DNA of 64,000 nt from Photorhabdus akhurstii (GCF_018448925.1 NZ_RCWE01000001.1:372001-436000), one strand, 5' to 3'; positions 9,519 through 19,065 are shown, counted from the first letter of the stretch. Notes: a model not told the origin generated them from the letters alone. A program made the numbers and translations.

Positions 9519-10656
9519 GGTACTCTACCCTTTTGGGATATTGGTTATTATATCGTAGTTAAATTATCAAGCTGGTTTTCTAGATTAAAAGATAATTGAG
9601 TTGGTTGGCAGATCGCAATCAAGTCTACTTACCGGATAAAGCTATTGTGATCGAATACGCAAATTCGGTAGAAAGATAAGTAACGGTGGGATGAATGTTC
9701 ACCACTGGGTGTTCTGGTTTGAGCTTGCAAGATCGACAGGAATGATTGGCATGGTGAAAGTGGTGGAGTTGTTTATCTATGTTAAACAAGAGGACTATCA
9801 AAGCCGTTGTTATTTAAAAATGAGAAAGAGTTTTTGAAGTGGAAATAATCGCATGAATTAATCATTTTACAAAGTGTGAAAATGATATTTCTTTATTATC
9901 ATTTTTTTAATTTATTATTTGAATGATTGATAATATATTCAAAGGGTTATGAAATATATTTTTATATGTTGATATCCTACTAATTGCATTATAATATCAG
10001 CGCTGTTTGGGATGATAAATTCATAATAATCATATAGTTAAATTTTTTGGTGCCCTTTTTGTGATCATTCCCGCATTACTACAATTTTTTTTATGATAAA
10101 ACATAGGAGATAATAAGCTAAATTTTAATAAAATATCAGGATTGATGCTGGATGATTTCGTCAATTCAGCTTTATCTATTGTTTGATATGAGGAGGTCAT
10201 TATTGATATTCATCACAAAACATAATGAATTCTAATGTGAACATAAAGTCTCAAGTTCGATTGATATAATACGTGTTATTATTGAGGCTATGTCTTGGTT
10301 AAACATAAAAATACCTAATGAAGAGCTTGTCGAAAAAATCTGATCACTAAAATAATTTAGCAAAGTAATGAATTATTCCTATGTCTTATCATTGCAGGAT
10401 TTAAAGACAGGGTTTTAAAGAACTGGTAAGAGCCTGTTTTTTAATTGTATTAGTTGTATTGTATTAACTGTATTGTAATCATGGAAATGCCGATGTTTGT
10501 TGGCCCTGCTCTTAACGAATGGCTGTTGTTCATCGGTTGGAGTTTTTTAAATGGTGTCACATTATGTTCAGGACAATGCTAAAAATTTAGGGAATACCAT
10601 GACAGCCGGAACCATTTATGGTTATGGAGATAATTTTTCCCCCCATGTTAGGTGTA
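9519..10656. other. AT-rich intergenic region
   Basis: This 1.1-kb stretch lies between the divergent porin and bkd genes and should hold both promoters. I see no convincing gene. A TATAAT at about 10264 is a candidate -10 but lacks a good -35. A 33-codon hydrophobic frame from 10481 has no ribosome binding site. Confidence 0.5.
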
Positions 10657-10783
10657 TATACCCTATGGATTTCAAGATGCATCGCGACGGCAAGGGAGCG
10701 AATCCCCGGGAGCATAGCAAACTATGTGACCGGGGTGAGTGAATGCAGCCAACAAAGAGGCAACTTGAAAGATGACGGGTATA
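10657..10783. repeat. ERIC element, copy 1 (127 bp)
   Basis: It is bounded by TATACCC and GGGTATA and has the ERIC core GAATCCCCGGGAGCATAG and GTGACCGGGGTGAG. It is the same length as the copies at 26657 and 58119. It lies in the long leader of bkdA. Confidence 0.93.
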
Positions 10784-10831
10784 AACGTAATTAAAAATTG
10801 TGACCGTATACCTCTATCTTTTGCAATTCGT

Positions 10832-10920
10832 GTAGGCAATAACCCTACGTTCGCTTCTTTTATCGGGATCTATAGTCTCTCAAGTAATCATGAACGGGAC
10901 TACCCCGTGTTCGCTTTTTT
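10832..10920 (+). promoter_or_regulatory. Two tandem hairpin/T-tract units in the bkdA leader
   Basis: Unit 1: GTAGG-loop-CCTAC at 10832-10848, followed by GTTCGCTTCTTTT. Unit 2: ACGGG-actac-CCCGT at 10894-10908, followed by GTTCGCTTTTTT. The two units share the CC(T/C)(A/G)(C/T)GTTCGCTT... tail and lie 60 nt upstream of the bkdA start. They look like tandem intrinsic terminators or attenuators, but the stems are only 5 bp. Confidence 0.4.
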
Positions 10921-10980
10921 ATCAAGCATTAAGCGCAATAACGACAACTACCACGTTAACTATTTGTGAGGAAAAAGAGA

Positions 10981-12978
10981 GTGATAGACGTACAGATCAA
11001 TGAAGTACCTCTTAAGGAACACAGCCCTTCAATGGATAACTGTCTGGATGAACAAAAGTTACTTTATGACATGCTGCTGTCACGGGAATTTGATAATCGT
11101 AGTGCGATAGTCACACGACAAGGCCGAGCTTGGTTCCATGTATCGGCTGCTGGACATGAAGGGCTGGCAGTACTGCCGCAGCTTATGGAAAAGAATGATG
11201 TGCTGGTTCCTTACTATCGTGATCGGGCATTAGTATTAGCGCGTGGTATGTCTATTACTGAAATGACAAGGGAACTGATGGGAAAGGGTACTTCTCACTC
11301 AGCCGGCCGCACCATGTCGAATCATTTTTGTTCCAAAGAGCATAATATCTTCTCGGTAGTCAGCCTGACGGGAACCCAATGTATTCCTGCGGCTGGCGCT
11401 GCTTGGGCAAGCGCGTTGGACAATAAAAATGGGCTTGTCGTGTGTGGTGTCGGCGATGCGGCGACCCGGCAGGGAGAATTTTATGAAGCGGTCAGCTTTG
11501 CGGTTGAAAGGCGTTTGCCAGTCGTTTTTGTGGTTTCCGATAATAAATTGGGTATTAGTACCTCGACGGAGAAGATGGCTCCGTATCGATTGGGAATATT
11601 TAACGAGTGTTGGATTCGCCGTGTTGATGCTCGTAAGCCGGAGACTTTGTTTCCTGTCGCACAAGAGGTATTCAATAAGGCGCGCTTTGAGCGGACTCCC
11701 TGCATATTGGTTTGTCGTATGGATCGGTTGGATTCTCATTCCAACTCAGATTCTCACAAACTGTACCGTACCCAAGATGAACTGGAAACACTACAGGACC
11801 CTATTGAAAATTATGTCGCCTATTTGAAGGAAAAGGGGGCGATTACTGAGCAAGCGCTGGCTGAACAAAAAGAGCGCATTAAAGCTGATGTCGCGGAAAT
11901 ATTTGAGCGTGTTTATCACGAGGAAGAGCCTGATCCGGCAAGTGTCAGTACCTATTTGTGTAATCGTGAAAGCGCTCCTGTTGTACATGTTGAGATGGAA
12001 GCCGAAGAAACGCAGTTTAAAGCGGTGAATCAGGTTTTGGACGAGGCGTTGAGCCAGAATCCGAAAGTGCTGATATTTGGTGAGGATATTGAAGACCCTA
12101 AAGGGGGTGTTTTTGGTTTCACCCGTGGCTTATCCACTCGCTATCCTGATCGCGTTATGAATGCTCCCCTTTCAGAAGCCACGATTATTGGCTCATCGGT
12201 TGGGTTATCCGCCTGTGGTTGGCGTCCGATTGTCGAACTGCAATTTATTGACTTTGTTGGATTAGGTCTCAATCAGTTACAGTCGCAGCTTGGCACTTTA
12301 AGTTGGAGAACGGTAGGGAAGTGGCGCTGTCCGGTGGTGATATATGCGCCTTATGGCGCTTATCTCCCAGGAGGCGGTATATGGCACAGCCAAAGCTCGG
12401 ACGGTATCCTGGCGCATATTCCCGGTATTAATGTTATGGTTCCAACGACACCGGCTGATACCGTCGCATTGTTCCGTACCGCGTTAAGTCTGGACATGCC
12501 GAGTCTGATCTTGATTCCTAAACACCTTATGAGAGAGCGCCATGAGCGTCGGTTGGTGACGCCTGTGTCGCTTGGGCAGGCAAATATCGTCAGGGCAGGA
12601 AAGGATATTACACTGGTTGCTTGGGGAAATACTATTCAGCTTGCGACGATGGCGGCTCTTCAAGCGGAAAAAGACAATATTGACATTGAAGTGATTGAAT
12701 TGCGTAGTCTGGTACCTTGGGATAAACAACGGATTGCGGAATCTTTGCGCAAAACCGGGCGGCTTATCGTTGTGCAAGAGGATACCCGGACGGCCAGTGT
12801 TGGGGCATCTATTATTGCTGATCTTTTGGATGAGAATGACAATTTCTTCTCTTTACTGGCCCCTCCGCGCCTGGTGACGCGTGAAGATATTCATATTCCT
12901 TTTAATCCTTGTTTAGAGAAAGCTGTTTTACCCGGCACGGATGACATTTTAGCTTCCGTCTATGCGGTAATGAGCTAA
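10981..12978 (+). CDS. bkdA: BkdA: fused E1-alpha/beta 2-oxoacid dehydrogenase-like protein
   Basis: A single chain carries both E1 subunits. Residues about 1-330 are E1-alpha-like, with the ThDP pocket GVGDAATRQGEFYE ending in VVSDNKLG. Residues about 345-665 are E1-beta-like (VLIFGEDIEDPKGGVFG, then LVVQEDTRTA-type C-terminal region). The start is taken as GTG 10981, which has AGGA 9 nt upstream; the GTG at 10966 has none. It decarboxylates branched 2-oxo acids with ThDP and passes the acyl group to BkdB. In Photorhabdus the bkdABC genes supply the isovaleryl-derived beta-ketoacyl unit of isopropylstilbene and related dialkylresorcinols. First gene of a three-gene operon, 9 bp before bkdB. 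Confidence 0.9.
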   Translation: MIDVQINEVPLKEHSPSMDNCLDEQKLLYDMLLSREFDNRSAIVTRQGRAWFHVSAAGHEGLAVLPQLMEKNDVLVPYYRDRALVLARGMSITEMTRELMGKGTSHSAGRTMSNHFCSKEHNIFSVVSLTGTQCIPAAGAAWASALDNKNGLVVCGVGDAATRQGEFYEAVSFAVERRLPVVFVVSDNKLGISTSTEKMAPYRLGIFNECWIRRVDARKPETLFPVAQEVFNKARFERTPCILVCRMDRLDSHSNSDSHKLYRTQDELETLQDPIENYVAYLKEKGAITEQALAEQKERIKADVAEIFERVYHEEEPDPASVSTYLCNRESAPVVHVEMEAEETQFKAVNQVLDEALSQNPKVLIFGEDIEDPKGGVFGFTRGLSTRYPDRVMNAPLSEATIIGSSVGLSACGWRPIVELQFIDFVGLGLNQLQSQLGTLSWRTVGKWRCPVVIYAPYGAYLPGGGIWHSQSSDGILAHIPGINVMVPTTPADTVALFRTALSLDMPSLILIPKHLMRERHERRLVTPVSLGQANIVRAGKDITLVAWGNTIQLATMAALQAEKDNIDIEVIELRSLVPWDKQRIAESLRKTGRLIVVQEDTRTASVGASIIADLLDENDNFFSLLAPPRLVTREDIHIPFNPCLEKAVLPGTDDILASVYAVMS

Positions 12979-12987
12979 GGAGAACTT

Positions 12988-14541
12988 ATGGCACAGTTGT
13001 TTATTCCCCCGATGGGAGAAGGAACCACGGAAGTCGTCATCATCCAGTTACTTAAGCAGGTGGGAGATCATGTCAAGCGTGATGAGCCTGTTTATGAAAT
13101 GGAGACGGATAAGGCTGCCTTTACCATTGAGTCTGATGTTGAAGGGATCTTGGAAAAATGGTTGGCTGCGGAAAATGATATTATCCCTGTTGGAGCGCCT
13201 ATTGCAGTCATTAGGGCCGTCGGTGAGGCGGCAGAGCCTTCCCCGGTCAGTGAAGAGTTAACGCCTCCGCCGGAGAAAGTGAAGGAAGTAGAAAAAGTAG
13301 AGCAAGTAGAGACTGTTCCTGAGGTATCTGCTCCTCCTGCGCGTATTCCGCCAAAAACCCGTCAATACGCACAAGAACACCAAATTGAGCCGCACATTCT
13401 TAATCAACTGGCGGAAAAATATGGCACATTATTGCCAAGCCATATAGATGATTACCTTCAACAGCACCGCGAAACTAAGATATCAGAAGAAACCAGGCCA
13501 TCAGAAAAAAGCAATGCAGAAGATAGCAATGTCGGTTTTCTGTCAAGAGATCAGCAGCGTCTTAATCGTGCAATACGGCTGAATAGTGCTGCCGTACAGC
13601 CGTGCTGGGCAGCTAAACCCTTATCGATTGAACTTGTTGATAACGCCATTCATCATTTAACGGAGACTTCCGGGCAGCAAGAGTGGATAACGCCATTTCA
13701 GGTCATCACTTATGCGATTTCTCAGGCATTGAAAAAATTCCCAATGTTGCGTTCAAGACCGCTTGATCAAGAGCGCTATCACACTTATACGGATATCAAC
13801 CTGGGTATTGCTTTTCTGGATGAAAAAGGCGATTTGAGTTCATTAAAGGTACCGAAAACACAGACAATGGACTTTTTTGAGTTCAGACAGCATCTAAATA
13901 GCGTACTTGATCCAGATGCGGAAAAACTGCCTGTCGATGTTGATGTTCCTATGATGGTCTCATATACCGGCAACGATGGCGCCACCTTTGCCGTACCGGT
14001 TATTGTGCCGCCTTCCCAGTCAACATTGTTCATTGGCGCTCCTCACAACAAAGAGATGAACCTCGTTCTGGCGTTTAATCACTATCTGCTTAATGGGGTC
14101 GAGGCGTCTGAGTTTCTGACCGAGATTATTGCTCAGGTTCGTACTCTGTCTGGATCACGATCGATTGCGCATCAGATAGAAGCTAAACCGGTTAAATCGG
14201 TTGCTGGGCAGTTACGTACGCTGCTGGCGGATTTCCTGAATTGGGATGAAGATTTCACGGAATCAATGATGCAGCGCACTTGGGCTGATTTAGGTATTGA
14301 TTCGCTCAAGGCAGTCAAACTTGCAGAGCGGATGTCAGTGCATTTTCGTCGAAAATTATCGCCAACGCTGTTCTGGCGTTATAGCTCGCCACATCGATTG
14401 ATTGAATATCTTGACACAGCCAAAACTGAACTGACTGAGAATAAACATTCCTTAGATGACTTTATTAATGCGATGCGAGGTCTTGACGGCGAAGCAGCAT
14501 TAAGGTTACAGCGCCTCATAGAAGGAGGAAAGCGTGGATAA
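12988..14541 (+). CDS. bkdB: BkdB: lipoyl-E2 fused to an acyl carrier protein
   Basis: The 517-residue protein has an N-terminal lipoyl domain with the modified lysine K42 in METDKAAF. This is followed by a Pro/Glu-rich linker, a peripheral-subunit-binding-like segment (TRQYAQEHQIEPHILNQLA, 124-142) and an E2 acyltransferase-like domain (about 190-385). It ends in an acyl carrier domain with S439 in DLGIDSLKAV as the phosphopantetheine site. The E2 catalytic signature, normally DHRxxDG, reads NHYLLNG (364-370), so the His is kept and the Asp is Asn. The likely role is to move the branched acyl group from lipoyl to the built-in ACP rather than to CoA. GGAGA ribosome site; its last 8 bases overlap bkdC. 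Confidence 0.88.
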   Translation: MAQLFIPPMGEGTTEVVIIQLLKQVGDHVKRDEPVYEMETDKAAFTIESDVEGILEKWLAAENDIIPVGAPIAVIRAVGEAAEPSPVSEELTPPPEKVKEVEKVEQVETVPEVSAPPARIPPKTRQYAQEHQIEPHILNQLAEKYGTLLPSHIDDYLQQHRETKISEETRPSEKSNAEDSNVGFLSRDQQRLNRAIRLNSAAVQPCWAAKPLSIELVDNAIHHLTETSGQQEWITPFQVITYAISQALKKFPMLRSRPLDQERYHTYTDINLGIAFLDEKGDLSSLKVPKTQTMDFFEFRQHLNSVLDPDAEKLPVDVDVPMMVSYTGNDGATFAVPVIVPPSQSTLFIGAPHNKEMNLVLAFNHYLLNGVEASEFLTEIIAQVRTLSGSRSIAHQIEAKPVKSVAGQLRTLLADFLNWDEDFTESMMQRTWADLGIDSLKAVKLAERMSVHFRRKLSPTLFWRYSSPHRLIEYLDTAKTELTENKHSLDDFINAMRGLDGEAALRLQRLIEGGKRG

Positions 14542-16384
14542 TCTGCATCACATATATCATTCGCTTAGCCCGGATGAACAACGGATAGCTAAATCCGCCT
14601 TGTTGGAACATTTAAGTTCCATTACCCCCTCGGTAAGTAGTGTGGGTGATACGAAACAGATGCCTGTTGCTATTGTGGGCATGGCTTTCCGACTTCCTGG
14701 GGCGGAAGATTCACCGGAACAAATGTGGGAGATCTTAAGAGCCGGACACAGTGTAATAAAAGAGATTCCAGAGCAGCGGTTTGCATCTGGAAAACCTTAC
14801 GTCATTCCATTGCCGAAAAAAGCCTTAAAAGCCGGGTTGCTTGAGAGTATTGATGGTTTTGATGCGCCATTCTTTGGCATTTCTCCGCGAGTCGCGGCCA
14901 TGATGGACCCGCAACAGAGAATGCTGTTGGAGCTGACCTGGCAGGCGATCGAAGATAGTGGTGCTAATCCGCTTGGCTATTCAGGATCAAAGACGGGTGT
15001 TTTTATTGGTTCGTGCAGTAATGATTACCGTGAACTGGTTGCGGCCGATATGGCGATGGCAAATGCTTATGCAACGCCAGGGACACTGAATTGCCTGCTG
15101 GCTAACAGATTGTCATTTTATTACAACTTTATTGGTCCGAGTTTACAAATTGATACTGCGTGTTCAAGTGGATTGACAGCACTGACACTCGCGGTGAATT
15201 CATTGCGTTCTGGGGAGTGCCAACAGGCGATCGTTGGCAGTGTTAACCTATTGAGCAACACATTCAACATGGCTGCTTATTACCGAGCGGGAATGTTATC
15301 TAAAGATGGTTGTTGCAGGGTTTTTGACGCAGATGCTAATGGTTTTGTCCGTGGTGAAGGGGCCGTGTGTCTGTTCTTGAAAACGCAAAAACAGGCATTA
15401 GAGGATCGAGATCCTATTTATGGATACGTTCGGGCATCGGCGGTCAATCATGGCGGGCGTGCTAATTCACTGACTTCACCTAACCCTGAACAGCAAATTG
15501 CGTTGGTCAAGGATTGCTTGCAACAGGCTGGCGTCTCTGCGGAGCAAATCAGTTACCTTGAAGCACATGGAACAGGAACCTCATTGGGTGATCCCATAGA
15601 GTTCAATGCGCTTAATGAGATCTTTAATCGCGATGAATCAAGAGAAACGCTACAACCTTGTTATATCGGCTCAGTAAAAGCCAACATTGGGCATTTAGAA
15701 GGTGCTGCGGGGTTAGCGGGTATTGTTAAAGTTCTATTAATGTTGCAGCATAAATCCATTGTGCCTTGCGCCGCGTTTCAGCGCTTGAACCCTGAAATTG
15801 ATAGTGTGGATTCGCGCTTACAACTGGCGACAGAGGAAAATCCTTGGCGGGTAGGGGCAGGGCAAAAGCGTTTCGCTGGACTCAGCTCTTTCGGATTGGG
15901 TGGCAGCAATTCCCACGTCATTCTGGAGGAGGCGCCAACGCAAGCGCCGCAACAGATTAAAGCCAATTTGGAGGGGTATTATTATCCCATCTCGGCTAAT
16001 AGCCAGGCATCGTTACAAAAGATGGTGGCTATGCTAGGGGATTTTATTGAGAACGATGAAAACATTGAGCTGCCAGCGGTTAGCTGGACATTACAGTTTG
16101 GCAGGGCAGCGTTACCCCATCGAGCACTGTTTGTTGCCACATCACGACAGGATCTGCTGAGGCAGCTACGGGATTTTGCTTCGTCTACGTCAACTAAAGA
16201 AGATCAATGGCTTCATATGGCAGAGGACGACTCTCGATTCTTATGGTTACAAGGTCAGGATGTAGATTGGCGTACCTGTTGGCCTTCCGGGCAGAAACCG
16301 TTGCGTATTCGGTTGCCCAAATATGCTTTTGAACATCGGCATTACTGGTTACCGCACAATGAAACTGTGGTTGCAAAACAGTAG
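14534..16384 (+). CDS. bkdC: BkdC: modular-type ketosynthase
   Basis: The 616-residue protein is a stand-alone ketosynthase of the polyketide-synthase type. The catalytic Cys is C210 in DTACSSGL; the two histidines are H345 in EAHGTGTSLGD and H387 in KANIGHLEG. The N-terminal 45 residues are helical, docking-like. The C-terminal part (about 480-616) looks like the start of a KS-AT linker and no acyltransferase follows. It starts at GTG 14534 with GGAGG upstream, inside the end of bkdB, so translation is coupled. It should extend the branched acyl group carried on the BkdB carrier domain to a beta-ketoacyl thioester for the stilbene/resorcinol pathway, whose other genes are not in this window. 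Confidence 0.88.
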   Translation: MDNLHHIYHSLSPDEQRIAKSALLEHLSSITPSVSSVGDTKQMPVAIVGMAFRLPGAEDSPEQMWEILRAGHSVIKEIPEQRFASGKPYVIPLPKKALKAGLLESIDGFDAPFFGISPRVAAMMDPQQRMLLELTWQAIEDSGANPLGYSGSKTGVFIGSCSNDYRELVAADMAMANAYATPGTLNCLLANRLSFYYNFIGPSLQIDTACSSGLTALTLAVNSLRSGECQQAIVGSVNLLSNTFNMAAYYRAGMLSKDGCCRVFDADANGFVRGEGAVCLFLKTQKQALEDRDPIYGYVRASAVNHGGRANSLTSPNPEQQIALVKDCLQQAGVSAEQISYLEAHGTGTSLGDPIEFNALNEIFNRDESRETLQPCYIGSVKANIGHLEGAAGLAGIVKVLLMLQHKSIVPCAAFQRLNPEIDSVDSRLQLATEENPWRVGAGQKRFAGLSSFGLGGSNSHVILEEAPTQAPQQIKANLEGYYYPISANSQASLQKMVAMLGDFIENDENIELPAVSWTLQFGRAALPHRALFVATSRQDLLRQLRDFASSTSTKEDQWLHMAEDDSRFLWLQGQDVDWRTCWPSGQKPLRIRLPKYAFEHRHYWLPHNETVVAKQ

Positions 16385-16422
16385 GCAGTGAAGCGGAACA
16401 GAAAAACCAGAGAACATAGTGG

Positions 16423-16466
16423 AAACCCCACAATCTCGAAAGAGGTTGTGGGGTTTGTTTTGTTTG
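16423..16466 (+). terminator. Rho-independent terminator of bkdABC
   Basis: A 15-bp stem (AAACCCCACAATCTC with GAGGTTGTGGGGTTT, one G-U) with a GAAA tetraloop is followed by GTTTTGTTTG, 39 bp after the bkdC stop. Confidence 0.9.
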
Positions 16467-17018
16467 TCTTATGTTCCGATTTGCATTGAAAGAGGAGCCT
16501 CGGCGGATTTGGCTAAGAAATTAGTATTTAATTTAATTAAAACGATGCTCAAGCAGTTAAAGGGTATTTTTATAATGAATATTTTAGTTGCTGTACTAAA
16601 ATAAAGAAATTGCGTTTATACATCTTTAAAATAGTTATTTTTAGTGAGGGTTAAGGTTAATTTAATTAGTTTCATTATTGTCCTGGCTTAATAATGTAAT
16701 TAACCTAATTTTTGGTTGGTATTATTTTAAACTTAGGTTATCTTCTACAAAGATATTTAAAATAATCGTTTTTCAGTGATTGTTATCACAAAGTGAATAT
16801 TTGTAAAATACTACTATGGAATTACATATTTCTGTTTGATATATTGTTAATAACCAGTTAGTTTCTTTATCGATATAATTTTTTGATGATTGAAATTTTA
16901 CTGGGAAATATTATTTATTTATTTATTTGATAAAGAGATAGTGTTATTTCAATTAATAAAGAGAGATGATAGTTACTTTAAAATAAAATCTTATTTATAG
17001 AGATAAAAGGAAAGTAAT
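16467..17018. other. AT-rich intergenic region
   Basis: No gene or repeat recognised. It should contain the promoter of the cupin gene. Confidence 0.5.
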
Positions 17019-17441
17019 ATGGAATTTATTAAAAATAGATTTTGTCACTGGAACGGTGAACATCTCGTTGTCGATACAATGGCTAGAAGTCATAAAATGG
17101 TAAACAGCATGGGAACGGGCGAGGGATTAGTTTCGTTTGATGGCTTTGGTGCTGATCTAATTCGTTTCAGCAAAGATGAAGGGATGCAGAATCATACTCA
17201 CTTAGGGCATCATATCTTATTTGTCCTCTCAGGAACGGGTTATGTTATTTATGCGGGTGAAAAGCATAAAATAGAACCTGGAGTTTGTTATTTTGTGAAT
17301 GGACAAATAGATCACGCGATTAAAGCAACTAGCGATTTGGTTATGCTTGTTGTCGGTAATAATCATTGTGCGGTTGATTCGCAAGATAGGACGACGCTGG
17401 TGCCATATAGAGAAGGAACCCCAGAAGAATTAAAGGTTTAA
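17019..17441 (+). CDS. Small cupin-fold protein
   Basis: The 140-residue protein is a single-domain cupin. Motif 1 is recognisable around residues 54-80 (NHTHLGHHILFVLSGTGYVI), with three or four histidines able to bind a metal, although the usual Glu is replaced by His. Motif 2 (KIEPGVCYFVNGQIDHAIKA) supplies the Pro-Gly and His. An AAAGGA site precedes the ATG by 7 nt. It stands alone, with a long AT-rich gap on both sides, downstream of bkdC but separated by a strong terminator. The substrate is unknown; a small-molecule dioxygenase, isomerase or sensor are all possible. Confidence 0.8.
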   Translation: MEFIKNRFCHWNGEHLVVDTMARSHKMVNSMGTGEGLVSFDGFGADLIRFSKDEGMQNHTHLGHHILFVLSGTGYVIYAGEKHKIEPGVCYFVNGQIDHAIKATSDLVMLVVGNNHCAVDSQDRTTLVPYREGTPEELKV

Positions 17442-17810
17442 CTTGGGATAAATTGAATTAAGCATATGCTAGTGCTTGGTGAGTTGCGAGAATGCCATGA
17501 TATTCTGCCAGAGATAAAGTATCTAAGATTATATTCATGAAGATAATTATAGATCAGGACAAGTAATTTGAGTGATAAAAGGATTATATAAGATTTTTCA
17601 ATTAATATATATGAGCATCTCATGAAGGGGATCAGGTACTAGCCTATGAAATATGAAATTTACTGAAAATAAAATGGAGAAATATATTAGAGATAATGTT
17701 TGTTGTAATGATAACGGTGAAAAGGACTATTGAAATTATTTTAATCTAATATTCAAATTGGAAAATAATTTCAATGAGTGGTAGTAATGAGTTTCGAAAT
17801 GGAAATTAGC

Positions 17811-18005
17811 TTAAATAACCTGAGCTCTGGTTAAGCTGTTACTAACATATCCATTTCTAAGCAGGAAATATTCAGTGACTTTGTTCTCTTTGTGACAATA
17901 AGTTATCTGTCGCCCTAACACATTTAACATTAATCCTTGCACACTACAGTGTCGTGAATGTTCTATCTGAGAAATATTGGGTATCCGTATTTGGGGATTG
18001 ATGAA
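17811..18005 (-). pseudogene. IS982-type transposase C-terminal remnant
   Basis: An open minus-strand frame reads ISQIEHSRHCSVQGLMLNVL followed by GRQITYCHKENK, close to the IS982 block ISQIEHSRHRS...GLIAYC. It continues to a TAA at 17811. The upstream catalytic part is absent. The rest of the 17442-18188 gap shows no other convincing coding sequence. Confidence 0.6.
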
Positions 18006-18188
18006 CCAACTAAAGGATTCCCTTTCTCGATATTTATATCCCGTATTTAATAGTTGAGTAGTGTCAGTCTCAGTGCTACGGTGAATATGAGGCTATTATC
18101 TCAATTGAAACTTTGGAGGTCATGGAAGGCTCATTGCCCAAACGAGCAAAGGTATTGATAGCTATCATACTATCCGCTGAATCTCTGT

Positions 18189-18446
18189 TTACCACAAATC
18201 GCGATAATCAAAAGAGATTTGATAGTCATAAGCTGATAAATCAATTTGATGCCTGAAATAGGTCTGTAGAATACTCACCCATTTAGATTCCACATCAAAG
18301 CCGCCGTTATTGATATTACTTTCTGTTGATATGCCTAATCCACTAACCATAATATCAGCATCATCTTCAAAATCTTTGGAATATTCACATCCTTCCCCTA
18401 ATTCTGTTTGTTTATCAAACCACTCCAATCTTAATTTTAATCCCAT
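18189..18446 (-). CDS. Cloacin/colicin E3-type immunity protein
   Basis: The 85-residue protein matches the colicin E3/cloacin DF13 immunity family over its whole length: [46 protein letters not shown] and the C-terminal [11 protein letters not shown]. These proteins bind the 16S-rRNase domain of their colicin and block it. The usual toxin gene directly upstream is reduced to a frameshifted tail (18457-18578), so this is an orphan immunity gene. It may protect against rRNase bacteriocins made by related strains. Confidence 0.88.
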   Translation of the reverse strand: MGLKLRLEWFDKQTELGEGCEYSKDFEDDADIMVSGLGISTESNINNGGFDVESKWVSILQTYFRHQIDLSAYDYQISFDYRDLW

Positions 18447-18456
18447 TATATATGCC

Positions 18457-18578
18457 TCACAAATATTGTCTAATATTTCCCCTTTTGATAGCAGGGTTTA
18501 ACTCTTCCCAGTCTTATAATCTATGAACTTTTCAATCTGTTAACTAATGAATTGGCTCTTCAAGAAAAACCATCTCTT
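18457..18578 (-). pseudogene. Remnant of a cloacin/colicin E3-like rRNase C-terminus
   Basis: Upstream of the immunity start, the minus strand reads KRWFFLKSQ, then QIEKFIDYKTGK, then after a 1-nt frameshift [15 protein letters not shown] and TGA. This lines up with the colicin E3 end (KRWYDWDSQ...FDPKTGNQ...KRNIKKYL). There is also an in-frame TAA inside it. The toxin end sits 10 bp before the immunity ATG, as in colicin operons. Confidence 0.6.
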
Positions 18579-18678
18579 TTATTGACTACCAACGTAATTC
18601 TGAGGTGAGTAAAAAAGTCAAAGATTCAACCTGTTCAGTGGAATCATTAAGAAAAAGGACGTCAAGGTTGTCATAATA

Positions 18679-18912
18679 TCAATCACCATTCATCAACGGC
18701 TCAAATAAGATTGCATGTACACGGAGGTCAGGCCGATAAAGAAAGCGAATTTCTGCCTTTGGATATTGATCATTCAGCTTACGAATATAGGCATCAAAGC
18801 CACCTATTAGGCCAATTACCGGAATTCGTTTCGGACCACTGCTAGAATCCGGTTCTCCCATCAATTCTCTAACAGTAATTTTATCCATTTGATGAAAAAG
18901 TGGAGTTGGCAT
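18679..18912 (-). CDS. Hypothetical 77-residue protein in the toxin/immunity cassette
   Basis: The frame reads [20 protein letters not shown] and [20 protein letters not shown], ending [10 protein letters not shown] do not recognise a family. The frame is open for another 16 codons upstream ([16 protein letters not shown]). A better start ([10 protein letters not shown], about 18990) lies one frameshift away, so the gene may be truncated. Its position between two immunity genes suggests an immunity protein or orphan toxin piece, but nothing in the sequence proves it. Confidence 0.45.
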   Translation of the reverse strand: MPTPLFHQMDKITVRELMGEPDSSSGPKRIPVIGLIGGFDAYIRKLNDQYPKAEIRFLYRPDLRVHAILFEPLMNGD

Positions 18913-19036
18913 CTCACCACAAGATATTATTCTTGAAATCAGCTTTATATACTTATTTCCGGTATATTATTCTAGTTCGTTTTTTTAATTCCATCTTACA
19001 TACTCTCTCATTCTTACAGAGTTTATTATAGTTATA

Positions 19037-19065
19037 ACTGAGCTCTGCTGGTCGCAGAACTCAGT
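19037..19065. terminator. 12-bp hairpin between cassette genes
   Basis: ACTGAGCTCTGC and GCAGAACTCAGT pair with one G-U around TGGTC. No U-tract follows, so it is a weak terminator or a processing element after the CPCC gene. Confidence 0.4.

Noticed and set aside
10551-10742. 63-codon open frame on the plus strand
   Set aside because: It runs through ERIC copy 1 and has no ribosome site; similar frames in the other ERIC copies (26652-26834, 58114-58314) show that they come from the repeat.
10772-10969. 65-codon open frame before bkdA
   Set aside because: It covers the hairpin/T-tract leader, starts inside the ERIC and has no ribosome site or protein-like pattern.
16419-16604. 61-codon frame after bkdC
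   Set aside because: It runs through the bkd terminator and AT-rich DNA without a ribosome site.
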